Below are positions 21,652 to 33,343 of a DNA stretch of 58,367 nucleotides, piece after piece. The stretch is taken from NCBI GenBank assembly GCA_025602915.1, contig JAHLJZ010000121.1, forward strand, positions 1 to 58,367, in the 5' to 3' direction. The notes below the pieces were generated by a model. That model had not been told where the DNA came from, ran no database searches, and saw nothing but the letters and a program-made list of their open reading frames with translations. Numbering within the stretch: the stretch's first letter is position 1; each line of letters starts with the position of its first letter. The position numbers and the translations under genes are program-made. The stretch comes from Paraphysoderma sedebokerense. Lineage: Eukaryota > Blastocladiomycota > Physodermatomycetes > Physodermatales > Physodermataceae.

Positions 21652-24265
21652 TCAAAATCCAGACAACTTTCCTTGACCTGCCGATCCGATAATGACACTT
21701 TCAGGGTCACCGTTACTCGCGACGCTATAGAACATCTGACTTTGTGTTGTTGCTGTTGAAATCATACTTGCTTCCACATTCGGGGGTGAATGCATTGGTG
21801 AAGTAACGCTCGCATTGTTTGTCATAATATTGCTAACTGACGAAGACAGGTTCATGGACTGCGCAGATTCCGTGACAACGGAAGGCTGAGATTGACTGCG
21901 AGCTTGGGATTCGGGTGATCTTTGTGGGACAGTTTGATTGCGTTGTCTGCCTGATTGATCACCGACACGACTCCAATTGCTAAATAGAGGCTGTGAAGTA
22001 CCACTGCCTGCTCTATTTCTTGCACTGCCGGTACGATGTATTGTTAAAGGGCTAATCGTCGAAGGAGACAACGGTGATAACGGTGAACCAGGGGTAATAG
22101 ATGTCGGTGATATTGACAAACTCATAGTTTTTTGAGTTGCAGAAGCGGACGATGAATTGGAAACAGAAGGCGGGGATGAATCCATCAAGGGGTTCTTGCA
22201 TTTTGGTGGAGTTACATTAGGGGGAGTTGAACTTTGCCTTTGTGAGGTTCCACTTTGTTTTTCTGCATCGTCCTCTCCCTCAACAGCTTGTTTATTTTTC
22301 TTCTTTTGTTTAACGCTATCTTTTAATTTTTCCCATCGCACTCTATATTTTTGGTTGATCTCTCGCTGCATTGGCAAAATAAAAAGTAAGTGACCTTATT
22401 GGTTAAATACGGACGTTGGTTATTCATAGTTGTAACAAACCTCTTGCTCCAGCTGCTTCCTCAAAGATTCAATCTCTAGCTTTAACTCATTTGAACCCAC
22501 CTTCATATCGCTATTACCAGCTTTTACATTGTCACCGCAGTCTTGGCGGCTAGTACCACTTGAAATGATATCTCTATCCTCGTCAGTAAGCTGCAATTGC
22601 TCTAGGGGTTCATACTTTGACAATTTCCCCATTAAAATCAAAATCAAATTCCGTAATCTGGCGTTTTCGTTGAATAGAGCCTGTGAATCTGCAATTTCTT
22701 CATTACAAGAAAATTGCGAACCGGAACGGATTTGCGAACCCGGTGGGGTTGTTTCTTTCTGAAGTGGTTTTGTTGTTGTCGTGCTTGTCATTTCAGATGG
22801 CTTTTTCGAGTTCATAAACGGCGGATGTACATTACTAGCGATCGATGCCACGCTATCATTGAGTATGGAATTAATTTGATTTGGGACGAGGAAATAAGAA
22901 TCATTGAGAATGGCTGTTTGGGTCATAGATGCGTACGGGGTCATTGGAGCAGCCGAACGGCGATTGGTAGGTCTGGCAGCTTGTAATGGTGATGAGTTGT
23001 TGGTTTTGGAAGGGGGAGGAAGCCGCCGGGAGTGGGTTAAATTCAGGGTTGATTGACTTCGGGTTTGAGGATTAATGTTTGAATTTGAGTAAAGAGTTTC
23101 CTGCTTGGTATTTGGAATTGCATGATTCGTGCTTGAAACGTGCGGGGGTAATCCAGCCGGGGAATTGTTTCCACTGATTTTGTGAACAATATTGTCAACC
23201 ACATCCCAAAATTTTTTGAACGAATTATCATCATTTTCTTTGTTATCTCCTGTAAGATGGCCGTAGTAGCTATAACCATCTAAAAACAAATAGGATTGAT
23301 CAATAACGGATTGATTTATATTTGGACGATAAAGACGCAATGTTGGCTCGGAATAGCGGTGTGTTAGATGATGCGAGGACTCATGAAGAGTGGGTGCAGC
23401 GGAAGTAGAAGAATCAAGAGAAATAGGGTGTAGTGTCGCTGGAGTGGATGTGTCAGACGGCAATGCAGATTGAGGTTGCTGCATAGTATGTACAAATGAT
23501 AAGCTTTGTGAAGATTGCAGAGAATTGTTGGGTTGTTGCCCAACAAAAAGGTTTTCCGATTGTTTCGAGACTGAAGCAGCCTGAGTGTATGCTGGTATTT
23601 GCTTCGACGATTGAGAATAGAATGGTGAATTTACATGAGATGATGCAACTTGTCTTTGAAAAGCTTTGTTGATTCTATTCCCTTGGTGCGACGACTGGGT
23701 GTAGGAGTTTCCTTCCACAATGTGGGTATTCGATTGCTGACTCAATACTTTGCCATCTTGTTGAGAAGACACAGAGACAGACGACGATTGTGGCGATGAC
23801 GTCGAAGGCTGTGACCTTTCTTGCAATTGAATCCGTCTTTGCAATTCTTTTGCCCGTCTAGAGTGGTTCGAATACAGCAATTTCAAAGTACGAATGGTAC
23901 CGGAATCTTTTGTCGTTGAAATTGCTTGCAAGAATTGCTCTAAATGTGTAAAATAGAAAGTTAGAAGTCCAGGAGATTATATAATTTTATGAGAACTATG
24001 AGCCAATAACTGCAGAATGAGCTTCATTCGTCATACGAATTATGAACTCAGAATATCTTCAAAAGAAGTCACATACCTGCAGCAAGAAAGTGACATTCCA
24101 TAGCTTTACTCCACTCATTTTGCGCACCATAACGTTCGGCTTCGGATGCATATGCATTTGCCTTGAAAATATAGAAGGCAAAGTTACATTGAATTGTCAA
24201 AGCAAGATGAAATCTGCGTTGTGGCGAATTAGAACGCTAACCTTGGCAACTGGACTTTTGTCCAT
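21652..24265 (-). CDS. MIT-domain coiled-coil protein, NRBF2/Atg38-like
   Basis: Probable autophagy factor of the NRBF2/Atg38 type, which links the Vps15-Vps34-Atg14 PI3-kinase complex. It starts MDKSPVAK at 24265. The MIT domain runs through ANAYASEAERYGAQNEWSKA, MECHFLAA and LLYSNHSRRAKELQRRIQLQ, coded by small exons. A 250-residue Ser/Gln-rich region follows. It includes a conserved short motif (SFKKFWDVVDNIVHKIS) and another (NDSYFLVPNQIN). The C-terminal coiled coil (NEEIADSQALFNENARLRNL, then ELKLEIESLRKQLEQE) continues after an intron with EINQKYRVRWEKLKDSVKQK. A low-complexity Ser/Thr tail ends at 21652 with GSAGQGKLSGF. The MIT plus coiled-coil order fits NRBF2, but I infer the name from architecture, not from a long match. 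Confidence 0.62.
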
Positions 24266-24593
24266 TGGACTGAAAGAAACTAAAAGAGATCCTGGAATAT
24301 GCGTCTGAATATTGTATCAATCACTTGTTACTTGCGGTAATAGGTTATAGTTCAATCCATGCTGTATATCAATTCGACAAGAGAATTGGAATGAGTCAAC
24401 GAAATTCGACCCAAAGACTTTCGATTGAGGGAACGGAATGACTACAATAGCGCGTGATCAAATTAATTTCATTCAAACTGATGTTTAATAATCAATAATA
24501 TTTCCACTTGGAGAATTATATAACACCAAGAAAATCAAATAAACGGGAGTGCACGGTACAGTATGCATAAAACGATACAACACATTTAAAATT
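24266..24593. other. Intergenic plus 3' flank of membrane-gene copy A
   Basis: From about 24437 the sequence is the start of the duplicated unit shared with 27197 onward. Before that lies the promoter side of the MIT gene. No gene seen. Confidence 0.55.
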
Positions 24594-26340
24594 TTAAACG
24601 TTCAAATCACGAGGAGGAAACTTGGTATGAGTTTGATTTGCTGGCATCTTGACAGCAGACTGAGTTTCGCTAGCCACTCCAATAGTCGATTCAACTTGTC
24701 CAGTTCCAACAGGCATATGACTTCCGCTTTTGCGTGCCGCTTGGGCAGATACAGGGCCGTCTGCTTGAGGAGCCAAGAACAGCATGTGGAAAATAAGAGG
24801 GTAGCCGCAAGCGAATCCTAAACTGAATGTTTTACTGAAGATATCGGTGACGAATTTGTTCTGGTAGATGATCCTTGTGGTAATAATGTCGATATTGATT
24901 ATGAAAAGACTTATTCCTTCTACAAACAGACAAATAGCCATCAAGTTGTTAGCAAGCAGGTAGAACGATATTCTTTCAGAACTCTTATTCTGGATAGTTC
25001 CTTTTCCGCTGGCATTTTTGACGAGTCTTTTGAGACGGTAGTTGTTATATAAGCAAAGGCCAATGAGAATCATGCATTCAGTCGAGTAGAACTGCAGGCA
25101 AAATATCGAATCAGCCTCATGAAATTCACAAATTATATCATTCCAAGTACGTACCAACTGTGGTAAGATTGCGCTCATGAGTTGATCAATTCTTTGCAAT
25201 GGAGCTGTCAAAACTGGATAGGCAATCAGTGAGAATATACCATAAGCTTGGTAGGCCTTGAATTCGCGAGAGGACATAAACCCGCCCTTCACAATTGATT
25301 GAGAAAGATGGTTGAAGAAGGCGGTGATGAGGAAACAGCAAGATGTTTTCGTTGTCATGGATAAACTGAACATCCAGTCGGCCACAAATAAAAAGAATGT
25401 ATTGTTGTCGGTCCATTTTGAAGTGGGTTTGGTAATGCAACCTCGAGTAGGATCGAGAGAGAAGCCTTCCGCATATTTCAATAAAGTCGCGACTAAGTTT
25501 AGTTTTCGTCAGTTAAAAAATACTACTGCGGAAAACTAAAGCCAAATAAAATGCATACTTGTATCATACACTAGACCGAACAACAATGACGCCACAAGTA
25601 GACCAGCACAAGCAGACTTGAGATTGAATCTTCGAAATGTTTCAAATGTTGGGTCAACACGATAATATCGGAACAGAATGTAGAGCAAAAAGACATAGTT
25701 GGAAAGCCCTCGGTCAATATACTATTATTTGCAATTCAGAATGAAAATTTTTCATCCAAACGTCATTATGTTCATTTTTTTGCGGTTTCGTTTTATTAGT
25801 TTCCCCGATTTGTGTGAACGGGAGTTAGATTATGTGAAAGAAAGATGTAGTCAAAAAATTCAGACGATTAGAATTTTGTGGACACTGAAAATTTAATTGC
25901 ATACTTACACTGTAGTCCGAAAGGTGTGTCATTCTTATAATAATTATCTAATGTTCCCTGAGCGGATGAAAGGGTCGAAAAGCAATAGTCCTACAAGTGT
26001 ATTAACTGGCCAGAGATGAATGCCCATTTATATGTGAAATTTCTTCGTTTCACAAATTAAAAATCACCGCCTCCTGTGCATGGAAATTTCTTGGGAAGGA
26101 AAAAATAAAGTCAATCTCACGATATTTATCGATACTTTTGTGCCCAGATCCTTCGGACCAATCACACCTTGTCACCTTAAGATGACGTCGTTACTTCTTT
26201 TCTATGAACAATCGACAACTCCATAAATGCAACTACAACAACAAGCAGGCCAGGATTCCAGGGTGGTAAACATTTTGAGTGGTGAAATATGGCTGAAAAG
26301 ATTCTAGAAATCCAACCGTAGATGAAATACAAATGTGAGC
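24437..26340. repeat. Tandem direct repeat, copy A (about 1.9 kb)
   Basis: Matches 27197-29127 over nearly its whole length, including the 3' flank (both copies have GCGCGTGATCA near the start) and the N-terminal coding exon. Coding exons are much better conserved than introns. The two copies are separated by about 860 bases containing a retroelement fossil. Confidence 0.75.
24594..26340 (-). CDS. Multi-span membrane protein, duplicated copy A
   Basis: No family recognised. Exons, read on the minus strand: an N-terminal exon near 26150-26340, a short exon near 25920-25990 (STLSSAQGTLDNYYKND, TPFGLQ), one near 25565-25740 (GLSNYVFLLYILFRYYRVD, SACAGLLVASLLFGLVYDT), then 24594-25481. Hydrophobic spans include FFLFVADWMFSLS, CCFLITAFFNHL, YGIFSLIAYPVL, CMILIGLCLYNNY, ANNLMAICLFVEGISLF and FACGYPLIFHMLFLAP, so about seven in all. 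The C-terminal tail is polar (ARKSGSHMPVGTGQVEST). Compared with copy B, the N-terminal exon is about 24 bases shorter and meets a stop where B reads EG, so copy A may start elsewhere or be decaying at its 5' end. The rest is open. Confidence 0.6.
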
Positions 26341-26405
26341 ACAGGGCATATTGTGTGTAAGGTACTAAGGATGTTCGCACGAATGGGCATATAATTATTA
26401 TCATT

Positions 26406-26452
26406 ATTACTATTAACTAAAATTACTTAATTATTTAGTTAATAATAGTAAT
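26406..26452. repeat. AT-rich hairpin
   Basis: An arm at 26406-26421 (ATTACTATTAACTAAA) pairs with 26434-26452 (TTTAGTTAATAATAGTAAT), apart from one 3-base insertion, around a 12-base loop. It lies at the junction between membrane-gene copy A and the retroelement fossil. It could mark an insertion end or simply be AT-rich chance. Confidence 0.5.
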
Positions 26453-26689
26453 TTACAATACTCTTTATAATAACTCTTATAGTAGTCTTTGCTAAAAGCA
26501 ATTGTATATAAAAGAAAAGTATCGTTCAAATGACTAGGTTAGTAAATTCAAAGTTTCAAACCATACTTCCACTGTTCCTACTGATTCTACAGCATAATTG
26601 GTGTCAGGAATGAAGTTCATACCACAGCTATTCGTTGAAATTGTCATAAAACTATGTCATCCCTCTGCATTTAACTTAATAGTTTAAGC

Positions 26690-27257
26690 ATTTAGAGCAA
26701 TTCTCATAAGCAATTTCAACGTTTAACTTTCGTCCGACGCGTTCTTTTTCGAGATCGATTTCTATCACGGTCAGCCCGATTCGTTAATTCGTTCGTTGTA
26801 CTCAGCTGACGATGTCTGGTGCATTCTCTAAATTTTCTGAGCATTCCCAAGTTGCTTTCGTCAAAAGGTAATCTTTGCATTTTGCTAGGTATTGTAACCG
26901 CCCCTTGAATTACATTCGAACACCTTATCATCAAATATCATCTTACACAGCTTCCCAGTCAGTGTTTCCTTCAATAATAATTGGACCAAGTCTTTTAGAG
27001 TGACGGCATTTTTCTGGCTCGTTATATGATTCTAAAGCCGAGACATGGAATACACTATGAGCTTTGATGTTCTTCGGTAATTGTATCTTACATGAAGCTC
27101 TATTGACGTTTTTCAAGAACGTTGAAAAGACCATCGAATATTTGAGATTAAGATTGTTGATAAGTACATATTTTCGATGGAGGGCACGTAGCGAGTCAAT
27201 GACTGCAATAAGCGCGTGATCAGATTTATTTCTTTCAAACTTATGTCTAATAATCAA
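26690..27257 (-). mobile_element. Ty3/Gypsy-like LTR retrotransposon fossil, 3' part of pol
   Basis: Minus-strand protein similarity to the end of Gypsy polyproteins: a stretch like SKRLGPIIIEGNTDWEAV preceded by PKNIKAHSVFHVSALESYNE, which is the usual post-integrase 'H-x-VFHVS-x-L' region leading into a chromodomain-like end. Only this end of pol is present. No LTR, capsid, protease or reverse transcriptase was seen, so it is a broken remnant. It lies between the two copies of the membrane gene and abuts the start of copy B's flank, so it may be tied to the duplication event. Age cannot be estimated without LTRs. Confidence 0.68.
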
Positions 27258-29127
27258 AAATATATTTCAATTTGGTATAAGTATATAACAGCAATGAAAT
27301 AAATAAATAGGAAGGAACAATTTAATCTATTGCACTCAAGTGTATGCATAAAACGATACAAAATAACTAAACACTGAAATTAAGAGGAGGAAGCTTGGTA
27401 TGAGATTGATTCGCTGGTATCTTGGCAGCAGACTGAGTTCCGCTAGCCAGTCCAATAGTCGATCCATGGTGTCCAGTTCCAGGAGGAAGATGGCTTCCGC
27501 TTTTACCTGCCTGTTGGGCAGATGTGGGGCCATCTGCTTGAGGTGCCAAGAACAGCATGTGGAAAATAAGAGGGTAGCAGCAAGTGAATCCCAAACTGAA
27601 AGTCTTAGTTAAAATATCTGTGGCGAATTTGTTCTTGTAGATGATCATTGTGGTAATCGTGTCGATATTGATCATGTAGAGACTAATTCCTTCTACAAAG
27701 ACACAAATAGCCATCAAGTTGTTGGCAAGCAGGTAGAAAGATATTCTCTCAGAACTCTTATTCTGGATAGTTCCTTTTCCGCTGGCATTTTTGACTAGTT
27801 TTTTGAGGCGGTAGTTGTTATATAAGCATAGGCCAGTGAGGATCATGCATTCAGTCGAGTAGAACTGCAGGCAAAATATCGCATCAGCCTCATGAAATTA
27901 ACAAATTATATCAATTTAAGTACTTACCAATTGTGGCAAAATTGCGCTCATGACTTGATCGATTCTTTGCAATGGGGCTGTCAGAACAGGATAGGCGATC
28001 AGTGAGAATATGCCATACGCTTGGTAGGCCTTAAATTCGCGAGAGGACATAAACCCGCCCTGCACAATTGATTGAGAGAGGTGATTGAAGAAGGCAGTGA
28101 TGAGGAAACAGCAGGATGTCTTCATTGTCATAGATAAGGTGAACATCCAGTCGACTACGAACAAAGAGAATTTATTGTCGGCCGTCCATTTTGATGAGGG
28201 TTTGGTAATGCAACCTCGAGTAGGATCGAGAGAGAATCCTTCCGCATATTTCAATAAAGTCGCGCCTAATTGGGGATTGTCAATCGGTTAAGAATGGTGC
28301 CGTGAAAAGTAAAAGCACATTGGAGAAACACATACCTGTATCATAAACTAAACCGAACAGCAAGGACACAAAAAGTAAACCAGCGCATGCAGACTTGAGA
28401 TTGAATCTTCGAAAAGTTTCAAATTTTGGGTCAACCCGATAATATCGGAACAGAATGTAGAGCCAAAAGACATAGTTGGAAAGCCCTCGGTCGAGATACT
28501 ATTATGCGTATTTCAGGATTAGAAGAGTTATTATATTCATTTGTTTGCGGTTTTAATTTATTATCGTCCCGGAAGTTATGTGAACGGAAGGGATTGAGTT
28601 GCATTATGAAAGAAGACGGGTCACAAAGCTCAGAGACTTAGAATTTCGCAATTTTAGAATAATATCAGTATATACTTACACTGTAGTCCGAAACGTGTGT
28701 CATTTTTTTTTGTTTAATTATCTGATGTATCTTGGAGCAGATAAAAGGTTATCGGCCTACCAGCAAATTGACCCGGCGGAGATGAATACCCATCTATATG
28801 TGAAATTTCTTCGTTTCTCAAATTAGGAACACCTTTCTCTTGAGCATGGAAATTTCTTCGGCAAGCAAACGTACAATTATTGTGTCAAAATTAGCAGCCT
28901 CAAATATTGATAATTTTGTGCCCGGAACATTCGGACCAGTCACACCTTCAGATGTCACCGTTACTTCTTTTCCATAACACTCCATAATTGCAAGAACAAC
29001 CATCAGCTCAACAGGCCAGATTCCAGGGGTTTCGGTGGCAAATATTCCGAGCGAGCCACTGATTATTAAAATATGGCTGAAAAATTTCGAGAAATCCAAC
29101 TTTAGGTGAGGTAGAAACGTGTGCAAC
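27197..29127. repeat. Tandem direct repeat, copy B (about 1.9 kb)
   Basis: Partner of the repeat at 24437-26340, in the same orientation. Shared tracts include the C-terminal exon, a long identical run around the codons for TIQNKSSERISFYLLANNLM and the first-exon region. Introns differ by many substitutions and small indels, so the duplication is not recent. Confidence 0.75.
27367..29127 (-). CDS. Multi-span membrane protein, duplicated copy B
   Basis: Paralogue of the gene at 24594. N-terminal exon near 28830-29126: FFSHILIISGSLGIFATETP, then VELMVVLAIMECYGKEVTVT and SEGVTGPNVPGTKLSIFEA. Later exons near 28320-28500 (GLSNYVFWLYILFRYYRVDP), 27916-28254 (MKYAEGFSLDPTRGCITKPS) and 27367-27846 (CMILTGLCLYNNY region, 'MILTGLC', to KLPPLNFSV). 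In the short exon shared with copy A (near 28690-28740), B has a run of nine A's and a TAA where A reads NYYKND. So B, whose first exon is good, seems damaged in the second. Other exons are open and well conserved at the protein level. Function unknown. A membrane receptor or transporter is possible but unproven. Confidence 0.55.
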
Positions 29128-29390
29128 TGTTAGCTCAGCTGGGCACCTGACTTGCGACGGAACGTTATCGACGAATATTTCAGTTTTTCAGATAGAGAAG
29201 ATATATGTTAGTTTTTTATGGTTTACAGGTTTTCAATAATGTTTAGAAATAAGCGAATAATCTTTCATGACTTTCACAGTATAGTTGCAGCTGAATAAAT
29301 ATTTTAAATAGTTCCGGTGAACCACAGTGAACGGGTGAACAATTAATCCAACAATTCCTCATTTCGAGGTGAGAACTCATATCAGAAAAG

Positions 29391-31666
29391 ATGAATGTCA
29401 GTGTAAGTAATTATTCTACATGAGATTATACATTTGGGAGGACATTTGTCCGGTCCTTCATTTGTTTGTACTCCCATGAATCTGGTCGGCCGTCCTAACA
29501 TCTGGCGAACATACAACCGACTATTTCGTAGGCACTGTTCGGTCTGGGTCCCTCCGCTGACATTGATGTTCAACTCACTGGCGAAGACACAAGGAAACAA
29601 GTTGAGGTGAAGGTTGACAAAGACAAGAAACGAAAATTTCCTCTGTATTTTGATGGCGAAAGCGTAGGCGGAAAGGTAAGAAGGCCAGAGTTTTGTACAT
29701 TTCGTCAAATGGAAAATGTGATGTATTCAATCGTACTTTAATGGCTTGGAAATAGTTTGTTTCATTCTGTTGAATTCTCGCATTATTTGATACATGTAGT
29801 CATGATCTAGTCAAAGCTGTTGATGTTTGGACGAGAGAATTCTCGTGTTTACTTTCCAACTCATGTAATTGGAACTTGACATTTGTGGTCAAAAAGAACG
29901 GATAAGGTCATTCATATTTACTAACAAACTATTCCTCAAACAGGTATTTATCCGAGTTAAGGATGGGAAAAGACTTGAACACAATGGTATTAAAGTCGAA
30001 TTCGTTGGTCATATCGGTAATATAACGAGTTCTTCCTGGCCTTCAATCTCCTTGTAATTTCTACTTTCCGTTGATTCTAACTTTTAATTCATTTCTTTTG
30101 CTCTCTGAACGCTTCAACTTAATTAAATGTCTAATATGGCCGTTAGAGATGTACCAAGATCGAGGCAACCATTACGAGTTCGCATCGTTACAACAAGAAC
30201 TTGCAGTACCCGGAGAAATGAGAGGCATGCAGACTTATGATTTCGAATTTAAAAATGTAGAGAAACAATATGAGTCATATTGGGGCACGAATGTCAAACT
30301 ACGGTATTTTGAGTTTTCCTGCCCTTTCTCTTCTCTACTTATGGCTCGTCTCTACTTATGGAACTAATGTGTTACTTCATAAATTGTTTTCATTATAATG
30401 CGTTGCAAACAAATATCATTCACAAATGAAATTTCGAAATCTACACAGATACTTCATTCGCGTAACAATTGTCCGAAAATTAGCAGATATCAAAAAGGAG
30501 AAGGATATTTGGGTGAATTCATACAAATTACCCCCCGATCAAAATCATCCCATCAAAATGGAAGTGGGAATCGAAGACTGTTTGCATATCGAATTCGAAT
30601 ATAATAAATCCCGGTGTGTAGAGAATATCACTTGTGATCTTTTCTGGGCCATGCTGCGGATGATATTATTAACTGACAAATTGATTTATCAACTAAGCTA
30701 TCACCTACGAGACGTAATAGTGGGAAAAATATATTTTCTCCTAGTTCGTATCAAAATTAAGTATATGGAGTTGTCAATCATCCGTCGAGAAATAACAGGC
30801 GCTGGTAAGTATTCAAGTCATGCTCCTTCAACACTGTCTACGATGTCGTGGATTATGGTTACAGAGAAAGACTAACAACTACGGACCCTTTTGTTTAAAA
30901 TTAACCGATTAGTACCGAATCAATATATCGACAACGAAACTGTCACAAAATTTGAGATTATGGATGGTGCACCTGTCAAAGGTAACCCTGCGGTTTTTTG
31001 AACCACGTATCAATTTTCCCCAATTAACACGCATTAACACTTTGTCCTCGCAATGTATCAGGTGAAACCATACCAATCCGCCTGTTTCTTTCTGGATTCG
31101 AATTAACCCCTACGTTTCGAGAGGTCAATAAGAAATTCAGTATTAAGTATTTCCTCAACCTTGTTCTAGTAGACGAAGAGAATAGAAGATATTTTAAGCA
31201 ACAGGAGATTACAATGTTTAGGAAACCTGGTACTTAGCAATTTCTGTTGTCTGCATTTTGTATTGCCGTAATCTATTCTCTGACATCTTACATTGCTCAA
31301 TTTACTCGCTGAACTTCTATTACAGCTGAAGAAGACAGCGCCAACCTAGCAAACGCCCAGACAACTACTCCACCAGCAACTCCGGCACTTGCTTCACCCA
31401 CGCTACATTCATCGTCGTTAAATAATTCTTCGACCAATTTAAACAATACTACCTCTATTGCTACATCTCAGCAAGTGGTTTCAGAGACAAAGGCTGAACC
31501 CGAACCTGCGAAACCTGAACCCAAAGAAGAAAAGAATATTGTTTCAAACGAAGCTTCGGTCGAATCAGGTACTGTCGATGCTTCAGTGAATGTGGACGGT
31601 GAAAGCGGAAAGAATATCGCTAGCGAGGGTGTAAAGGAGTCCGTACTAGCAGCTGAAGAGACTTAA
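29391..31666 (+). CDS. VPS26: Retromer subunit VPS26
   Basis: Arrestin-fold subunit of the retromer cargo-selective trimer (Vps26-Vps29-Vps35), returning receptors from endosomes to the Golgi. Exon 1 is MNVS. After GTAAGT the next exon gives ALFGLGPSADIDVQLTGEDT and KRKFPLYFDGESVGGK. Then come [140 protein letters not shown] and KKFSIKYFLNLVLVDEENRR. These are all signature blocks in the usual order. About ten exons. The tail of about 110 residues after FRKP is Ser/Thr/Glu-rich and typical of fungal forms. Stop at 31666. Confidence 0.95.
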
Positions 31667-33343
31667 AAGATGAGGAGGAAGTGTAAATGTGAAAACTCAA
31701 AAGCAGAATCGTCAGTTAAATTTATGCGATCATTATCAATTCCAGAATTAGCAGATTGTATTGTGTCATATCAGTTGATGGTTGTTTTCAATAATATTAT
31801 GTTGCAATTGAGGCCATAATCTACATATCCGACACCAACTGTGCAAGGAAAGGGTGCAACAAATCAATTTGTGAGACACAATAACACAAATTAAAATCAT
31901 CATGCCGTTAAACAGAGCTCTACAAATATTGATATCAGGAACTAAAACACTGCCTTATCCTAAACTAATAGGCCAAAATTTGCTGCCATGAAAACCAAAG
32001 TCGGAGTGAAAGAACAAAAGAAGGAATCAGCTTGCAAACTAATATAAACAACTTCATCCAACCCTGTGTTATTAACACAAATCCTTTCCAATACTCCCCT
32101 GACACAATTCCGTTCCTTCAATCCACCCGTCTCTTCCTCTCTACACCACTTCAACATTCTCCGTTCTCACTTTCACTTCCCCCAACTTCAGCCACCACTA
32201 TCGTCCACTCAAACCTCGCCCTTCACTCGACTTTAGTTCAACTCCTCGTATAAGAGGGAGGATGCTAAAGGAGGTTATACAAATAGGGCAAAGTGAGGAC
32301 GACAAGAACGGGCTGAAAGGAGTAGACGAAGAAGTGAGGGAGGCGGAGAATGGAAAGGGGAAAGGATAGAAAACAGAGGGAAGAAGGAAATAGATTGTAC
32401 AGAAAGTAATGTAGGGATCAAGGGTTGTCGGAAGTATCTGGGTTCATCATATTCCTTTTTTTGCCTTTTCTTGAATAATGAATTGTGGAAAGATCTACCA
32501 ATAAAGGAGAAATAAATTGACAAACACACTGACCAAGTCTTTTAAAGTGGCGAGAACCAAACAAGGAAAAAACTAACAAAAAGTAAGACGAAAGAATTTC
32601 AACTTAAGAGAGGGTATAAAAAATAACAAGAATGTACAATTAAGAAGTAGATACTTGCTGAAAAGAAATAAAAAAAATTTAAATGACCTAGACACACAAA
32701 CTATACATCCATTGAATCTCAGATCTCTGTTCTAACCATCATTCTCAACCTATATAACCTCCTTACTCCTTCCTCTCCCGTCACTATCCACTGCGAATTC
32801 TTAGCTCTACTACTGAATCGTTGGTATGTACTAACCTGATCCAACAAACTCGACCTCCTTGAGGATCACCAAGCGGCCTCAACAAAGACAACCTTCAAAC
32901 GATAATCTGCAACTCACCTTGTCCAAGAGGGCAAGGCTAAAGCACAGAACCTCGCGAGGTCGACTTGGAAGTGTAGGGATCAAGAGGGAGATTGGGACAA
33001 CTCAACTAGTGCAACGATTCAGATAGACGGAGAGAACGGGCGGTTGAAGTAACGGGCGATGGTGGATCAAAGAGGCCGGAGGTCTAGGTTGGATTTTTTT
33101 TCAAGTCAGGATATGTGAGTAGTTGATAGTTTTTGTCTTCATTGATTGATGGATGATTTTTGTAAGAAAAAAAGGAGTGGAATTATAGCGAGATTGTTTT
33201 TTTAGAGAGAATCAGAGAACGGAAGGAATGAACGAAAGAAGAAAAGTCGCCGCGAGAATCCCACCACAATGGATGATGGGAACATCAACATCACAACTAA
33301 CACACATTTAATAGACAGCAATTAGCGAGGATAAACTGCCATC
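31667..33343. other. Long gene-free stretch with a pyrimidine/purine strand switch
   Basis: No gene seen in 1.7 kb. The plus strand is pyrimidine-rich and G-poor at about 32040-32255 (CCCGTCTCTTCCTCTC), then switches to purine-rich and C-poor at about 32256-32440 (GAGGGAAGAAGGAAAT). Mixed CT-rich then GA-rich runs follow between 32730 and 33240. It may hold the promoter or 5' leader of the hAT-like gene. No terminal inverted repeat that would mark a transposon end was found here by eye. Confidence 0.5.

Noticed and set aside
29120-29195. tRNA-like A box (TTAGCTCAGCTGGGCA)
   Set aside because: No matching B box with GGTTCGAATCC, no acceptor stem and no plausible anticodon loop. It lies at the 5' edge of membrane-gene copy B.
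32032-32529. Open frames on both strands rich in Ser/Pro/Leu
   Set aside because: They follow from the pyrimidine- or purine-rich composition. Stops are rare by composition, and no conserved features are seen.
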